Source: Sycon ciliatum
Taxonomy: Eukaryota > Porifera > Calcarea > Leucosolenida > Sycettidae
Length of the DNA stretch: 64,000 nt
Direction of reading: 5' to 3'
Assembly: GCF_964019385.1 (NCBI RefSeq)
Contig: NC_088645.1
Coordinates: 13,321,638-13,385,637 of the forward strand
The first letter of the stretch is position 1; every line of letters begins with the position of its first letter. Positions 25,001-34,941 of this stretch are shown here, piece by piece. Under the pieces are notes generated by a model. That model had not been told where the DNA came from and ran no database searches. It worked only from the letters and a program-made list of their open reading frames with translations. A program made the translations under genes and the position numbers.

Positions 25001-28000
25001 ATTGTATGCAAGGACATCAATTTCAATGCTTGAAGCAGTTGAAGGTCAACGCCATGGCAACCATATACAGTTTACATCCGATTCTAGTCTGAATCCTCAT
25101 AACATGATAATATCTTCAGATGTCTAAAATTGACCAGTGAGTGGAAGTCCAGTAAGTCCATTTTTGTTTGTTTTGGCATCATTATGCACAAAGAACTCGC
25201 TCATTTTGAGTTGCGATATTGGCAACTTCTGAGCTTTTTCTGAAAATAAGGATGCGATTTCAGCAACTTTCACTGGTTTTGGCACGGTTGCGAAAAACAG
25301 AAGTTGCGAATTTGTTGGCATCTTTGGGAAAGGGCTAATGATAGCGGGTAGTGAACTAAAGCGGTTAGCACCAAGAAATGAGAGACTGTAGAGCTAGGGA
25401 GATGTTAACCCTACAATCAAGAGTCCATAACCCAAGAGTATGCAATTGTGATTATGGGTGCATGTGTGGCGCGCTGCCTTCATTACGTAACTTGCCTTCA
25501 TCACGCTCTGAAAGCATGCATTCAAACTCTCAATTTCTCGCACGAGCCCATCCGTTTTTGCTCGATTCGTTCCAGTACCTACACAATCTCTGAATTCTGG
25601 CGCGTGAACTCCAGTTCCGTACGAAAGTTCATTTCAAACTAGAGGGAAAGTGCGGTGTTTGATTTTCCGCAGTGCGCGGACTGCAGCTGAATGATGTAAT
25701 GAAGGCAGCGCGCCGCGCGGTTGGCCCATAGAAAAGAGATCACAGTTGCATACTCTTGGGTTATGGACTCTTGCTACAATAGATACTGGTAGTTCTACTT
25801 GTCACACTATTTTGGCAGTACGTGCATTGAACTTACGGGCACCATATTTCACCGAGCCGACATTGGCAGCGTCTGCACAACAACAAAAAAAACAAAGAAG
25901 TAAATCTCCATGATACGTTCATTAAAGATCGTATTGGGTGTTCTGTTACTATATGTTCCTAATGTCATCTCTCGTGTCACGTTACAAGAAGAAAGTGTTG
26001 CCAATGTTGGTCAACTGGCAGATAATTGTCATTTTTAGGGTAGTTTGGAGGCGATCAAAATAGTTCCGCGATCTACAACTTCGCTTGTGACGCCTCAATT
26101 CCACACAATCAAGTTGACAGTTAAAAGTTCGGCGTGGAGACAAGAAACCTATTATCGATGAAAGTAAACTGAGCGCACTCATACCACGAGAACAATGTAA
26201 ACGATATTTCTGAGGATAATCACATGAACACGACATTCAAATCCTTAAAATATTGTCCCATTGTTCTCGTGGTGAGTGTGCTCACTTTACTTTCATCGAA
26301 ATCAAGTAGACACGTCTTTTTATCGATGACACGTTTTCTTTTCCTTCACTTCAGGAAAGAACAGAGAATGTTGTAAATTTGGAAAGGCATTTAACTATGT
26401 CCAATTACTTGAAGTAGAAAAGAAAAGGAAGCGCTTCATTGATAATAGGAAGTGTCGACTTGATTCTGTGGATTTGCGTCTTTGCATTCTTTTTTTTACA
26501 ACAAAGTAAGCAGCAGCACTCGGCCATTGGAAATGCTGCGTTACCTTCCATTGCGCTCTGATGGCGCTCGACCGCAGAGGGCGAAGGTGGTGATGATGAA
26601 GTGAACGGAGAATGTTCTTTTTTGGCCGAAATAATTGCACCTGTCAGCGACACAGGGCGAAGCTCACCTGATACTCTTTCTCTCTTTTTCTTTCTCTCTC
26701 TCTCTCTCTCTCTCTCTCGGATCTCTCTCTCTGTTTGTAGTGGATAAAAACATCTCTGGCGTTGATTGCTTTCTTACTTCGACTTCTGCCGCGCCTTTGT
26801 TCTCGTACTCCCCTTTATGTACAATTGTTGTGCAAACCCTCCTTTAATATTGTCTGTCTCATTTTGCCCTGAGATGTTTTGATGACTGAGTGATTATGAC
26901 GCTCATCATTCGCTCCCTTGTCACTGGACAGTTCTCTCCGTTTGGTTTTAGCGAATTCAAATAAAGAAAACAACAACAAACATACTGTACATGTACATGT
27001 AGGTCATGATATTCGAAACGTTGATGTTGAATTGTTCATAATTTCCTTTTTCCAAATCGGCCGGCCGAAAAATTCGCCGAAAACAAAGTTTTTAAGAACC
27101 CATCGACCTTTTCGCCAAATATGCGATTTTCGCAATGAATTCACACTGAATTCGCCGAAATTCGATGTGTTTCGTGTCTCTACAGCATGGAAACATAATT
27201 TCTGCGACCAATATACTGCGAAAGGTGACTGCGACTTTAACCTAGTTTAGACATTTTGGAAATCGGTGTTCAGGAAAAGACGCCTAAATCAATGGCGGTT
27301 AAGAACTCGCCGAAATTTACCAATTTCGGACCGAATACGCAGAAAATTGGTCAATAGCGTACATGTACAAAGTAAATGTAAGTGTACAATGTACATGTAC
27401 GTGTGTAAATTGTATCCTGCAAGCAAGTGGTGACCTCAAGTACACCTTTGAGCCGAATTCGGTCTTTCGGACTTATAATATGGCCGAAATTGGACAATAT
27501 TATTCTTTTATTCCACAATGGCGTGACGTCAATAAGGATTATTGATAAGTGTGATAAAATTGATACTAGCCAGAAACAGCTAGATGGAAATTACCCGGGG
27601 AGGCAAGAAGCAATGAATCATGGAAAACAAGTGGGGGCAATAGCAGGGGTGATCGAGATAGTTTATTACACGTTTGAGGTATCAGAAACTAGGGGGAAGC
27701 GTGGAGCAGGAACTCAAAAGAAGACTGGATGCCTTGTTTCGAAAAGAATTTCTACGAGGTTGGGTTGTGATGTCGATAGGCAGTGAATTGTAGAGGGTGA
27801 GGGCACTGTTGATAGAGAAATCTCGGTGCATGTTTGTGTGTGCGTATCTGATGGAGTACCGGGTAGGTTCTGGTCTGTCGAAGTGTGCATGGTTGGTGTT
27901 GACGTTGTGTTGCAAGATGAGGTTGTTGCAGGTGTGGTGGGCAGGTTTGGTGGTGGATGTCCCATGCTAGCAGGGCTTGTTAACATTGTCTAAGCCGATC

Positions 28001-28225
28001 GAAAAGCCAATTTGGCGAAAAATATCGGGTCGATTTGGGAAATTCTTTTTCATAACAGTTTGCGTTAATCATAGCTATGAAGTGTACCAACTACCTTCAA
28101 GTTAGAGAAAACACTTCATGAAGATCAACCAGTACAAAGCAGCACCTGGCATCACAACGGAACGTACCTCCGGATAAGGCGCAGATGAACAACGCTAGAA
28201 GAAATCGTAGGTGCTCAGCAGCCAT
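14662..28225 (-). CDS. Secreted multi-sushi (CCP) domain protein, nine exons
   Basis: Host gene on the minus strand. Exons: 28225-28168, 25872-25837, 24973-24950, 24771-24604, 24089-24066, 20142-19981, 19292-19263, 17442-17278, 14948-14662. All have GT/AG borders and every intron is phase 1; the exons sum to 954 nt (317 residues). Order: signal peptide (MAAEHLRFLLALFICALSG), a short Gly-rich linker, sushi 1, linker, sushi 2, linker, sushi 3, and a C-terminal four-Cys domain. Sushi domains are disulfide-bonded binding modules of complement-like, adhesion and matrix proteins. The 24-36-nt linker exons between domains are unusual. Another tiny exon between 17278 and 14948 cannot be excluded. Ligand and role are unknown. 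Confidence 0.75.
14998..15044. repeat. CA-rich microsatellite
   Basis: Run of (CA/CATA)n within the last intron of the sushi gene. Confidence 0.8.
15225..15300 (+). other. Retroelement 3' motif with hammerhead-like core (tentative)
   Basis: CTGACGATGGGTGACTGGCC and then CGAAACGTC have the spacing of a hammerhead ribozyme core (CUGANGA, short stem, GAAA). Such motifs are known in Penelope-like terminal repeats. The GGG/CCC stem II fits, but I cannot draw convincing stems I and III, so self-cleavage is only a possibility. Confidence 0.25.
15660..15735 (-). repeat. tRNA-derived SINE head or tRNA pseudogene
   Basis: The minus strand reads GTCCCCATAGATCGGATTG, a TTGCT/AGCAA anticodon-like stem around CAGGACA, and a GTGTTCGTGTCC B-box-like arm. 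Acceptor pairing is incomplete, so it is not a functional tRNA. Confidence 0.35.
16567..16597. mobile_element. CAGGGAGT micro-element (31 bp)
   Basis: CAGGGAGTCG...ATGACTCCCTG palindrome, same ends as the five dated copies in this window. The 8-bp flanks agree at only 5 of 8 positions, so it is old or rearranged. Confidence 0.5.
16780..17100. repeat. GGTACGGGA-rich repeat, paired with 22229-22860
   Basis: Contains several GGTACGGGACAGG-type motifs, (ACAA)n, and a 70-80-bp stretch (GCTGTGTGGACCCTGGCTAG...) that recurs inverted at 22229-22320. The two copies flank about 5 kb of the sushi gene. Confidence 0.55.
17278..17442 (-). CDS. Sushi gene exon 8 (CCP domain 3)
   Basis: 165 nt with acceptor ctctgcag and donor C|GTAAGT. 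Cysteines lie in QCLKIR, AVCTAGT, AYCDPT and MCT, and Trp in TGWTLPEMP. It is more diverged than domains 1 and 2. Confidence 0.8.
17465..18830. other. Intron sequence, little recognised
   Basis: Intron between exons 7 and 8 of the sushi gene. It includes a 14-bp inverted motif ACGAACTACCTTTTAACGTAGTTCGT about 17757-17790 (quoted here only by its ends, ACGAACTAC and GTAGTTCGT) and a B-box-like GATCGAATCC at about 18233. No gene seen. Confidence 0.45.
18968..19215. repeat. (GA)n microsatellite
   Basis: About 250 bp of GA repeats with GC and TA interruptions, shading into (GACA)n. Lies in a sushi-gene intron. The Ser/Leu-rich open frame across it is an artefact. Confidence 0.95.
19570..19690 (-). 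repeat. Dispersed ~125-bp repeat D
   Basis: Inverted relative of 59217-59280 and 59930-60060, sharing GTCCGTTCCCGAAGGGAACT and the AACACCCGATAAACCCTAGC stretch. The other copies are preceded by A-rich sequence, suggesting a retroposed LINE or SINE end. Confidence 0.6.
19737..19775. mobile_element. CAAGAGT-end micro-element (39 bp)
   Basis: CAAGAGTACATAAACC and its inverted copy meet around a TTTTTT centre. The flanks GTATAAG and GTACAGG match at 5 of 7 positions, a decayed 7-bp duplication. Confidence 0.6.
19981..20142 (-). CDS. Sushi gene exon 6 (CCP domain 2)
   Basis: 162 nt with acceptor tttctag and donor A|GTAAGT. Cysteines lie in TCALYE, VMCDSGYS, ATCTDN and ACQ, and Trp in NGWTIPQG. 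It closely resembles domain 1 (shared HGF/GHFPAT and WxIPQG), which points to internal duplication. Confidence 0.85.
20338..21205. mobile_element. P-like DNA element with a THAP ORF
   Basis: Inverted ends GGTTGCCAAAGTCGCCTCCG and GGTTACCAAAATCGCCTCCG, continuing for roughly 90 bp with divergence. The interior carries a THAP ORF. The flanks TAGCATAG and TAGCATTA match at 6 of 8. THAP domains are the DNA-binding part of P-element transposase, so a P-like origin is reasonable; the catalytic part is absent. Confidence 0.6.
20589..21047 (-). CDS. THAP-domain protein (152 residues)
   Basis: THAP zinc finger at the N terminus: C8-x3-C12 near the start, then a long spacer with RTIWLTRINRKDLVP, then CYKHF supplying C-x2-H. 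The C-terminal half is basic (KRPLRKCPKSKPKKANANAK) and then hydrophobic. ATG at 21047; TGA at 20589. THAP domains bind DNA. It sits within inverted repeats in intron 5 of the sushi gene, same strand as that gene. No transposase catalytic domain follows. It could be a captured or truncated transposase N terminus that binds the element's own ends; expression is unknown. Confidence 0.6.
   Translation of the reverse strand: MGQNDHCCAVRCSTRRVKGKKIKFLIPRKPTVRTIWLTRINRKDLVPSKDTCLCYKHFHNEEESKDQPYPVYFSHKSYPLCRKAPEKRPLRKCPKSKPKKANANAKKPSSRSKLLQLMARNTLCFLSFVWLAQQNALTTASSSASDNDIVTA
21755..21957. mobile_element. hAT-like MITE (203 bp) with 8-bp target duplication
   Basis: Ends TAGGCCTTGGCGGATAATGC and the inverted copy, flanked by CCGTACAC at 21747-21754 and 21958-21965. 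A related repeat at about 23101-23260 lacks the insertion and shows the empty site (CCTTACAC). 8-bp duplications and TAGG ends fit the hAT superfamily. Other partial ends of this family are scattered at 20313, 23370 and 23970. Confidence 0.85.
22229..22860. repeat. Inverted partner of 16780-17100, with Pol III B-box-like motifs
   Basis: GGTTCGAATCCCAGG-type B boxes occur inverted near 22415 and direct near 22786, on either side of a GTACGGGA-rich palindromic core (22560-22650). This suggests two tRNA-derived SINE ends head to head. No complete tRNA fold seen. Confidence 0.45.
23660..23830. repeat. Small fold-back, ~40-bp arms
   Basis: TGTGGGCAGAAGTTCTGCGA at about 23668 recurs inverted and diverged at about 23805-23826, continuing through the GTCCACCAACTAAAC stretch. 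Loop about 75 bp. Confidence 0.55.
24604..24771 (-). CDS. Sushi gene exon 4 (CCP domain 1)
   Basis: 168 nt with acceptor ttctag and donor C|GTAAGA. It carries the four sushi cysteines (CPVYQF, VCSLGYS, QCANE, LICQ) and the conserved Trp in NGWNIPQG. The small exon upstream (24973-24950) and the one downstream (24089-24066) are 24 nt each. Confidence 0.8.
25416..25773. mobile_element. CAAGAGT-end MITE with perfect 7-bp duplication
   Basis: Ends CAAGAGTCCATAAC and GTTATGGACTCTTG, then a second inverted pair CAAGAGTATGCAA/TTGCATACTCTTG just inside. Flanked by CTACAAT at 25409-25415 and 25774-25780. In an intron of the sushi gene. Confidence 0.9.
26155..26299. repeat. Small fold-back, ~42-bp arms
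   Basis: TCGATGAAAGTAAACTGAGC...at 26155-26197 pairs with 26259-26299 (near-perfect). The loop is 61 bp. Probably a MITE; no clear target duplication. Confidence 0.7.
26683..26733. repeat. (CT)n microsatellite
   Basis: Short CT run in intron 1 of the sushi gene. Confidence 0.85.
27040..27500. repeat. AATTCGCCGAAA repeat, also present in the palindrome arms
   Basis: Contains several AATTCGCCGAAA motifs, CAAATCGGCCGGCCGA and TATAATATGGCCGA. The same order of motifs is found, shortened, at 42780-43040 and its mirror 56717-56977. A third trace lies about 27990-28050. Confidence 0.6.
27682..27986 (-). pseudogene. LINE RT C-terminal fragment
   Basis: The minus strand reads RYSIRYAHTNMHRDFSINSA and LYNSLPIDI, the usual end of a CR1-like RT (‘WNxLPxxI’ region). 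No polymerase core upstream. Dead fragment inside intron 1 of the sushi gene. Confidence 0.5.
28168..28225 (-). CDS. Sushi gene exon 1 (signal peptide)
   Basis: ATG at 28225. It encodes a hydrophobic leader (LRFLLALFICALSG) and ends at donor G|GTACGT. The leader sends the protein to the secretory pathway. Confidence 0.7.
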
Positions 28226-28731
28226 ACTTTGTTCTGAAAGTTTAAAGAACACACAAAATACAGGTCCTCCTTCGATAGTGCATGGAGATAATTTTCAGGC
28301 AATCAAAAGAAAGCATCTTCGACATTTATCTACAGGACTTTTTAATGATACAAGAAGCACGGATTCATACCTTAATGACGTACCCTCAATACAGCTTAAA
28401 TTATCCGCACTTTCCAATTAGAATGGACTCGGATAGAGAGCCAAAGACACATTTGTAGCAAAGAAAAGGGCCAATGAAGTAAGAGTTACGCTAACTACTG
28501 CTCTTTAAAAAGTGCGGTGTCACCGGTGATCTGCATGGACAATACTATCTTGTACTGAGAGTATGGCACTCCAGGAACATAAACAAAAGGACGCTAGCAC
28601 GAATGCCATGTACAGTACTAACGAATCATGAAAATAAGAATTGTTTACTGATCAGACTGGTGATAAAGAGGAGGACAGATATATGGCAAAGCGACGCCTT
28701 TGTCTGATCATGTGCGCGCGAAGTTCATGCC

Positions 28732-29192
28732 ATGCGTCTTGCGTGGCGGTGGCACATACATTGCCTCAAACTGTTCAACATTTCACCCGCCAATACCCGG
28801 AAAGTGGAAAGGCGGAAAACCCTCAATATTTTCAACATTCTATCCAAGAGTGCACGACGTCCTCACCTTGACCTCCTGCCCACTCACACTGGTCCTTGTT
28901 TCCGCTCTACTCTACTACATTCCATCATCACCACGTGGAACTCCCTGCCTACCGAGGTTAGGATATCTAAAACCCGTGGTGTATTTAGCCGGCACATTAA
29001 GTCCCATTTCCACAGGTATAGATTCCATCCTCGAGGTTTTCCCATTAATCTTTTTATCTTAATATTTTCTTCCTTTAAAAATTGCACCATATTGTACACG
29101 TATTGTACACGTATATTTCTTTTCGGAGACCCCCTTGATTTAGGCTTCGGCCTTTGGGGAATCTCTAAAAAAATTATAATAATAAAACACAT
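28732..29192 (+). pseudogene. LINE RT C-terminal fragment with 3' end
   Basis: Contains RSTLLHSIITTWNSLPTEVR and FSRHIKSHFHRYRF, the RT tail of CR1-like LINEs. It is followed by GGAGACCCCC...GGGGAATCTC, a hairpin-forming 3' UTR, and a TTATAATAATAAAAC tail. 5'-truncated. Confidence 0.65.
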
Positions 29193-29199
29193 CTAGCTG

Positions 29200-31600
29200 A
29201 CTAAAAGCAGATCTTTTTATATTTTTTACCGGTATTATACGATATATTTTTCCCAGAACTAAGATACTTTCTAATGCGTTACTGTGGTCAAGATATTTAG
29301 TTATGTCAATGAAAACACTTCATAACTAATAGAGCGTATAAACATTTACGTCGTTGAAGCGTAAACACACAGAACAAATTAGAACCGCTTGATCTGACTG
29401 CTGATCGCCATCACTCTCGTCGCTCACTTTACAGCAACTAGTATTTCAATCAGAGTTACAAAGTGCCAAAGTCAATGGCGGTCGTACATGTATGAATCCC
29501 ATATTTTTGGATATGGAGATATCTCTCTCCACATACGTTACGTTTGGACAAACTACACGTGTAGTTATATTATTTAAAGGATTTCCCAAAGGCATAGCTT
29601 ATCGGGGGGATCTCCTAACAGTGAAAATGATCATTGATTTATATACTAGTGAAGCGACTTGTCCACACAAATATAAGGTGAGATATCTAAGCATGTTTGA
29701 ATCGACCTACACCTTTCAAGTATGTGGCTACATACAAATTCTACTTCACTCCTCTCCACATTCATGATCACTATACATGCTCACAACATACATACTGGTA
29801 ATCGTTCTAATAGAAGATAGTCCGTACGTAATAGCCTCAGATCCGCGAGGAAACAACAACAACTACATTATAATATCGAGAAAAATAGAAAAATTAGAAC
29901 TTGCCTTGTTCCAAGCGCTTTCCTTGCAAAGACGTGTGGACAACGAGGGAAGAAAGCAGCTGTGTCTTCGAGTCACTCTTTCTCCAGACTACTTGTTGAT
30001 CATTCCTGCAATGTTGACTAGATAAGCGTGTCCAAACCGAAAGTTGTACGCCCGTCGAACCTGTTGCTTTTGGCACAATTTGTATACCACAATACAGTAC
30101 TGCCCATCTCGCGCGCGTAATTTCGAAAAGCATTTCACCCCCCCCCCCCCCCGCACACACACACCAACACCACCTTCGATACCCCAGATACGGTGAAGTA
30201 CTCTATTTTTTTTCTTTTTAGTAGTAAAAGCCTCTTTTACGGGCGAAGTACTCTATTACTCTATCAGTATACGATAATAGTACCAGGCATATTTCACACA
30301 TAACCATGACATTTCCCGGAGCGTACCATTGTCGCACCCCCCCCCCCCCATTCCCAACCCCAATCCATGACATGATGCGTCGGTTCCCAAGTGGTTTTTC
30401 GATATGGTCATATAGAGGCGGGAATTCAAACCAGTCAACTTCGCTGTTACGGCATGTACAATAGGTAAAAGCTGAATTTTAATTTGTATTTGAAGTTTAT
30501 TTATTTCCAGATTCCCTTGAGGTTGGTGGGCCTTTCGAGTTGTACGAGTTGTACTTAAGTACTTGTGCACCGTTCCACGCAACATGAATACAAGGTGAAC
30601 TGTAATTTTTTTGAAGTACAATTTTTTATTCGCGCAGCAGAAAAGCAACCAATAGAAAATCACGTGAACTGGAATGCATCGAGTACGAAGTGATTTGGCT
30701 TTTTTAACATTTGGCATTGTTTAACAAATGTGTAAAATTTGCTTTTCTTCTGGCTGTTTCTCTGCTCCGGATGGCTGTTTCGAAACATGGGTGGTGGCAA
30801 ATGAGAGCCAGTTTATCGTAGATCAACATTGACCAGAACATTTGGTGCATACAATTTAATTCCCCCTGCCACGTCGGTATAACTAGTGGTGGGTGCTTTG
30901 CCATTTGGTGTAAAATGTGTAAAATAAGCCACTGAATGGACGAGGAGGGCAGTGAATTGCTTCCGCAGGGCCTTTGGACGACGTCAGGCCGTCTTGCCAT
31001 CACTAAAGACAATAATGAAGAACAGTAGGTAAAGGAATATACTCTGAGAGAACAAAAACCTGCCTGCAATGCGATGCTAACTATCCAATTCTACCGTATG
31101 ACACAGCCACTAATTACAAATACAAAAACACGGCTTTCGCCGCATACAATGCAGTTGACAGATTAATTTTTCATCCACTAGCAATCCTTGAAGTGATATC
31201 TATAAACTTCAGAACATTGATGACCGAATATCCTAGTTTGTGATGCCATTTTACAAATTTGTTAAAAAATGACATACCAATTATTTGAATCTTGAGAATA
31301 CTATGAAAGTAGGACATGATTCAAGATACTTTCCAAAGTGGGATCATTCCCATTTTTTGAGACAATGGGCATGAAGGATAGCACTTCCACTTGCAACAGT
31401 TCATTTGGTCGTAGCTTGCCTAGAAGTGGCTGAAAAACGTCATTTTACAACCATGTTAAAAAAAGCCAAATCACCTCGTATTGCAAACAATTGTACAAAA
31501 AGATTAGCAATCCTAGATCCTGGCGATCGCCCGGGGAGTTTGCCGTCTTACCGTATGAGCACTCGAGCGCTGCCTGGAAAAACTCACTGTGAACTCGAAG
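29200..31600. other. 2.4 kb without a recognisable gene
   Basis: Mostly A/T-rich. It includes poly-C/CA tracts at about 30139-30170 and a poly-C tract at about 30339-30350, plus short open frames without domains or splice-site context. Nothing supported as a gene. Confidence 0.5.
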
Positions 31601-31639
31601 AAATATTCCGCGCGAAAGCATGAAAAAATTGACAACTCA

Positions 31640-31913
31640 CTGACGTCGGTACTCGTACAGGACTTTGTCTTCGTCTGGTTTACAACAAACGAGTTCTTCC
31701 TCGTATCGATATGGAGTCAGAGAGGACATGTCGAAAGTCTGGTAAATTTTGACGAGCGGGATGCGTCCCAATTCGTTTTGTGACCAAATAGATTCATTCT
31801 TTGAGCTGCCGCGGATGCAATTTACTCTCACGATGTGACGAAAACGGCATCGACACAGACTCATTCCCAAGGCCTTGATGTGGCAAAGCTGTCCGTGTGA
31901 CTTCGACGACATT
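31640..31913 (-). other. Possible first coding exon of an unidentified host gene
   Basis: ATG at 31913 opens a frame beginning MSSKSHGQLCHIKALGMSLC and running through YRYEEELVCCKPDEDKVLY to a donor-like CA|GTGAGT near 31638. Composition is protein-like (balanced, several Cys), and it is not in any repeat seen in the window. I do not recognise a family, and no downstream exon was identified with confidence. Confidence 0.35.
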
Positions 31914-31999
31914 TTGAGAAAAGCAGACGCCTGTGAAAGCTGATAGAAGACGGCGTTGACTCCTAAATTCAAATAAATTGGCGATCTTGAAATACGAAA

Positions 32000-32640
32000 A
32001 TAATTCTCAAACAGAAATCGATCGATCGATGTGCCAGTGTATTCAACAACACGTAGCTACAGCGCAATGACTTCCGTGTTCACTCACACGGTTTCAGTGT
32101 TGTGTGTGTTCACAACTTCACATGGCATGAGCCAGTCAATTGTCAGTCAGTTCGGCAGGAAACGCGAGCTCCCACAACAAGTCGTTTGGCGCAGACACCT
32201 TCTTTTTCGTCTTGTAATTGTACCAGCGTGATCACCAAAACAATGAAAAAATGAAGAACAAAATGTTTGACTTGAAGATTTGTTGGGATTTGAACTAACA
32301 ACTACTTCATGGTCAGCAGACAGCATTCGTAACCACAAAGCCAAAAAGGAAGGGATAAATCCTGGGTTTTGATAACAAATCGATACTGGCTTCCAGGGTA
32401 AATTATAAACCATGGGAAAAGGCAAGAAACCTGGCCGAAATTCTAACTCCTTAACGGTTGATCCAATTGTTCTGAAACCTTCACAGAACAATTTGCCGTG
32501 CCCTAACAAGCCATTTTATGTACTTTGTTGTCCAAATTTCCCTTATCTTCATACTTATTAAGACCCAAACTTGATTGCTAATCTTTTTGAAATAGACTGT
32601 AGTTGGTCTACTCTGTCAACTATCACCAGTAGCCAGAGTT
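32000..32640. other. Intergenic with a tRNA-like segment
   Basis: The minus strand of about 32271-32345 contains GGTTACGAATGC (A-box-like) and AGTTCAAATCCCAAC (B box), so a tRNA-derived SINE or tRNA pseudogene. Nothing else recognised. Confidence 0.4.
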
Positions 32641-32664
32641 CATAAGCCGAAACATACATTATAC

Positions 32665-32767
32665 CAAGAGTCCATAAGCCCGTAGTTATGAACTCTTGGT
32701 ATTTTTTATATATACCAAGAGTGCATAAACCGGTTTATGTACTCTTGATTTACCGATAGTACTCTTG
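32665..32767. mobile_element. CAAGAGT-end composite, 103 bp
   Basis: Three CAAGAGT/ACTCTTG end motifs alternate in orientation. Outer flanks are ATTATAC (32658-32664) and ATTATCC (32768-32774), 6 of 7 identical. Probably one element with a second inserted in it. Confidence 0.6.
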
Positions 32768-33127
32768 ATTATCCATATATGGGGCCCTTGACAATACAAT
32801 GATTCTCCTACTCTTGTTGAATGCATGCGTCAGTGCATTCGGATCTGTACTCTGAGGCCACTTCATCGAAACAGCGGAGGGTGGTGTTTTGGGTGGGAAG
32901 GGAGGGGGGGGGGATAAGGAGAGGCCCCAGTTATCAATTGTATTCTATGCACCAAGCACTGCTGAACCTTACACTATGCGTACAGTATACAGCGGTACTC
33001 GTTTGCGCACCAATCTGAGCTGAACTCGACCCGGGTTGAAATTTCTCATGTAAACACAGCCTATCTGGCCAGCTGGGCTAGATACAATCAGGGAGTAGTA
33101 CAATACAGTATTGTCAAGAGTACATAA

Positions 33128-33481
33128 GGCCGTCATCACACCACGTTCTCCGACTCCCGTTTACGTCTACGTCTATGGTGAAAAAACCAAAACGGGTGGT
33201 CGTGTCATCAGACAGGCACAGTTCTTGACGCGTACACGCAGTCAGGTTTTTGGAGAAATTTGAACCCACGTACATCGAAGTACAGGGTCGCTCGGAAAAA
33301 GGCTGGGGGAGATACGCACGTTCATACAAAAAGTCGTATACCCCCCTCTCCATACCACGTCCACGTCTCCCGTTTCCTCTGCTCCCGTTTTCACCCCATA
33401 TACGGATCATCATGACAACCGACCAAAAACTCCTTACGTGGACGTAGACGCAGCGCTTTGTACCATGGTGTGATGACAGCC
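33128..33481 (+). repeat. M1 repeat (copy 3)
   Basis: Very close to copy 1. It retains the uninterrupted sequence GCGCTTTGTACCATGG that serves as the empty site for the micro-element in copy 4. Confidence 0.8.
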
Positions 33482-33483
33482 TA

Positions 33484-33889
33484 GGCTGTCATCACACCAC
33501 GTTCTCCGACCCCCGTTTACGTCTACGTCTATGGTGAAAAAAACCAAAACGGGTGGTCGTGTCATCAGACAGGCACAGATCTTGACGCGTACACGCAGTC
33601 AGGTTATTGGAGAAATTTGAACCCACGTACTAGTACATCGAAGTACAGGGTCGCTCGGAAAAAGGCTGGGGGAGATACGCACGTTCATACAAAAAGTCGT
33701 ATACCCCCCCCCCCTCTCCATACCACGTCTCCCGTTTCCTCTGCTCCCGTTTTCACCCCGTATACGGATCATCATGACAACCGACCAAAAACTCCTAACG
33801 TGGACGTAGACGCAGCGCTTTGTACCAGGGAGTAGTACAATACCGGTATTGTACTACTCCCTGCTTTGTACCATGGTGTGATGACAGCC
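33484..33889 (+). repeat. M1 repeat (copy 4), with insertion
   Basis: Direct tandem of copy 3 across a TA dinucleotide. It is lengthened by a 38-bp micro-element plus 8-bp duplication. Confidence 0.8.
33826..33863. mobile_element. CAGGGAGT micro-element (38 bp)
   Basis: CAGGGAGTAGTACAATACC and its inverted half, flanked by CTTTGTAC at 33818-33825 and 33864-33871. M1 copy 3 lacks it at the exact same place. This is direct proof of insertion with an 8-bp duplication. Confidence 0.92.
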
Positions 33890-33893
33890 TAGC

Positions 33894-34939
33894 AGGGCGC
33901 GCTCACACTGCTGTACTGCGACCATGAGCACGCGTCCATGCGTCAGCAAAACGCAGAAACGTGGCAGTCGTGCTCACACTAGGCCTCGTACACGCGTAGA
34001 CGTGAAGTTGTCACACAAACTTTACGAATAGCAGTTCGTATCCAAAAGAGTTCGTGCGTTTCCTAATAAAGTTGTGGCCCGTTTAGGATGTAATTTTTCG
34101 CATGTTGCATGTTGGAGGAAGTGCCTCGTGGCTCGTATTCTTGAAGTCGACGAAAATAAATCATACAATCAGGAAGGTTTGGACTCTTGAGGGACTGCCG
34201 CTGACAGCCAAGCGCTTTCACTTTCCTGACCTCGTGGTCAGAGCAAGTGCCAGTGCAGTGGAAATTCCGGTAGTGGTTTCTTTCGTCTTTTGCCGAGATG
34301 AGAACTGTATTTTCCGATGATATGTAACTGAAATGTCTTGAGGTATGGCATTCCATCATCGCAGAAAAGTAGAGAAAGATGATTTCCCAACCCGAAAAGC
34401 CAGACCAAGCTGCCATCGTATTGAACGAGTACACTGTAGAAATTGGTCACCAGTACTGGTCACTGACCTGATCACAAGGAAGCAACTACAAAAACAAAAA
34501 CAAAATGACATCGTCCAAAAAGGGCAAAGAATGCATATAATGGCGGTGCGTGCGTGCAGGACCATAACTACAAAATTTTAAAAATGTACAAATGTCGAGG
34601 ATGACATCGACAACCGCCGAGTTTCATGAATCAACACACCGGAATTTGAGAAATTGAGCATACTTCGAAGTACTTCAGGCCAGGTTGTACACAAATACGC
34701 TTCACGTCTACGATCATGTTGCCGCCAAGTCGTGGCACCCCCCCTCCGAAGCCCGCGAAGGTCGCGGTCACGATTTGAAACGTGGCCGCGACGTTTTGGT
34801 CAAGTTCATGCCGTTGCCATGCAACTTGGCCGCATGGCCGCATGGACGCTGGTTTTGGTCGCAGTGTGAGCCAGGGAGTCGTCAAGCCAGTGTGAGCCAG
34901 GGAGTCGTATTTGACGACTCCCTGGTGTGAGCGCGCCCT
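33894..34939. mobile_element. AGGGCGCGCTCACAC-ended element (1,046 bp)
   Basis: 15-bp inverted ends at 33894-33908 and 34925-34939. The interior has short open frames without domains and a 27-bp micro-element near its right end. Non-autonomous; family unknown. Confidence 0.6.
34898..34924. mobile_element. CAGGGAGT micro-element (27 bp)
   Basis: CAGGGAGTCGTATTTGACGA and the remaining half, with perfect 8-bp duplication GTGTGAGC at 34890-34897 and 34925-34932. A third GTGTGAGCCAGGGAGTCGTC at 34865 is a broken half copy. It is the shortest element of the family. Confidence 0.85.
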
Positions 34940-34941
34940 TA

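Noticed and set aside
32271..32345. Functional tRNA gene
   Set aside because: B box is good but the acceptor and anticodon stems do not pair well; likely SINE-derived.
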